Shown here piece after piece: positions 63,806 to 64,000 of a stretch of 64,000 nt of DNA. The DNA lies in contig NZ_WLVL01000006.1 of NCBI RefSeq assembly GCF_009707125.1, positions 62,001 through 126,000 on the forward strand, in the 5' to 3' direction. The translations under genes were made by a program, and so were the position numbers. The notes below the pieces were generated by a model, which was not told the origin of the DNA, searched no databases, and saw only the letters and a program-made list of their open reading frames with translations. Each line of letters opens with the position of its first letter. Position 1 is the first letter of the stretch. The DNA comes from Arsenicicoccus cauae (GTDB lineage: Bacteria; Actinomycetota; Actinomycetes; Actinomycetales; Dermatophilaceae).

Positions 63806-64000
63806 TCAGGGCGTCGGCGGGGTGGACGGGTTCGGCGGCGGCGAGGTCGGCGAGGATGGTGCGGTCGACGTGGGCGACGGTGGGGTCGTCGTGGTCGGGC
63901 GCGGCCGCGGTGTCGTGGTCGGCGTGGGTGCGGGGGCCGTGGAGGTCACCGTCACCGTCGGGATCGCTGCCGGCACGGCCACCGTGAGGGTGATCTTGGT
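63806..64000 (-). CDS. C-terminal end of a PASTA Ser/Thr kinase (PknB-like), partial
   Basis: The last 64 residues of a protein whose start lies beyond the window. The first residues in view, KITLTVAVP, are like the last strand of a PASTA domain. A threonine, proline and serine-rich tail follows (TTTPRPRPTTTTPPSP and similar) to the stop at 63806. Position after trpG/pabA and crgA matches pknB, the peptidoglycan-sensing kinase of actinobacteria. The identity rests on this end and on gene order. Confidence 0.7.
   Translation of the reverse strand, partial: TKITLTVAVPAAIPTVTVTSTAPAPTPTTTPRPRPTTTTPPSPTSTAPSSPTSPPPNPSTPPTP

Overview
The window is a high-GC (about 70-72 percent by eye) actinobacterial chromosome segment that spans the replication origin. 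The order rpmH-dnaA-oriC-dnaN-gnd-recF-DUF721-gyrB-gyrA-DUF3566-tRNA-Ile-tRNA-Ala on one side, and rnpA-yidD-yidC-jag-rsmG-parA-parB on the other, is that of the order Micrococcales. A cysteine-free ribosomal protein S18 beside rplI and the crgA-DUF881-sortase E-trpG-pknB order agree. I would place it near Intrasporangiaceae or relatives, but that is inference. No rRNA genes, intact insertion sequences or CRISPR arrays were seen.

Layout. Positions 61-4762 hold a TauE-type permease, iolD, a transaldolase-family gene and a divergent GntR/UTRA regulator (an inositol-catabolism fragment). 5076-6848 is rpsF-ssb-rpsR-rplI, read leftward. 6968-10538 holds a GT87-like membrane glycosyltransferase and a class A penicillin-binding protein, divergent from ino1 (10790-11881). 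12071-14272 holds a GOLPH3-like gene and the CCA/poly(A) polymerase gene. 14350-24217 is a long rightward run: NUDIX, DUF6049, murJ, pseudokinase, sigM, anti-sigma candidate, trxB, trxA. 25117-27389 holds a PLP aminotransferase and a D-Ala-D-Ala ligase homologue. 27588-34386 is the leftward parB-parA-rsmG-jag-yidC-yidD-rnpA-rpmH block. dnaA starts at 34928, oriC fills 36593-37212, and dnaN to gyrA runs to 49689, interrupted by a lipoprotein, a DoxX-like and an FUSC gene. After the tRNAs, 57530-64000 holds DUF2871, a YtxH-like protein, a cyclophilin, a rhomboid protease, crgA, DUF881, sortase E, a 54-residue membrane protein, trpG/pabA and the end of a PASTA kinase gene.

The main accessory feature is a 6.7-kb island in tRNA-Ala (50777-57405), bounded by a perfect 45-bp repeat of the tRNA 3' half. 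Its integration genes are wrecked: a frameshifted large serine recombinase, a 3' scrap of a tyrosine integrase, a broken HTH gene and a broken hypothetical gene. Yet it keeps an intact, tightly coupled two-gene operon (56265-52300). The first gene encodes a 389-residue helical protein with an HNKVKHG motif. The second encodes a 931-residue protein with an N-terminal DUF4365-type nuclease-like domain (E..D..QxK), a TPR-like middle and C-terminal HEAT-like repeats. The operon looks like cargo kept by selection and is my best candidate for an undescribed, possibly anti-phage, system.

Cis-acting signals stand out. Five exact parS sites lie around parAB and oriC, two of them inside parA where they encode Val-Ser-Arg-Glu-Thr. 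DnaA boxes occur in oriC and upstream of dnaA, and a second dense cluster lies 24 kb away before crgA. A perfect 11-bp operator-like palindrome lies upstream of ino1, and a 10-bp-phased CTAG array lies between ddl and parB. The heptamer GTATGCC/GGCATAC recurs throughout the host DNA.
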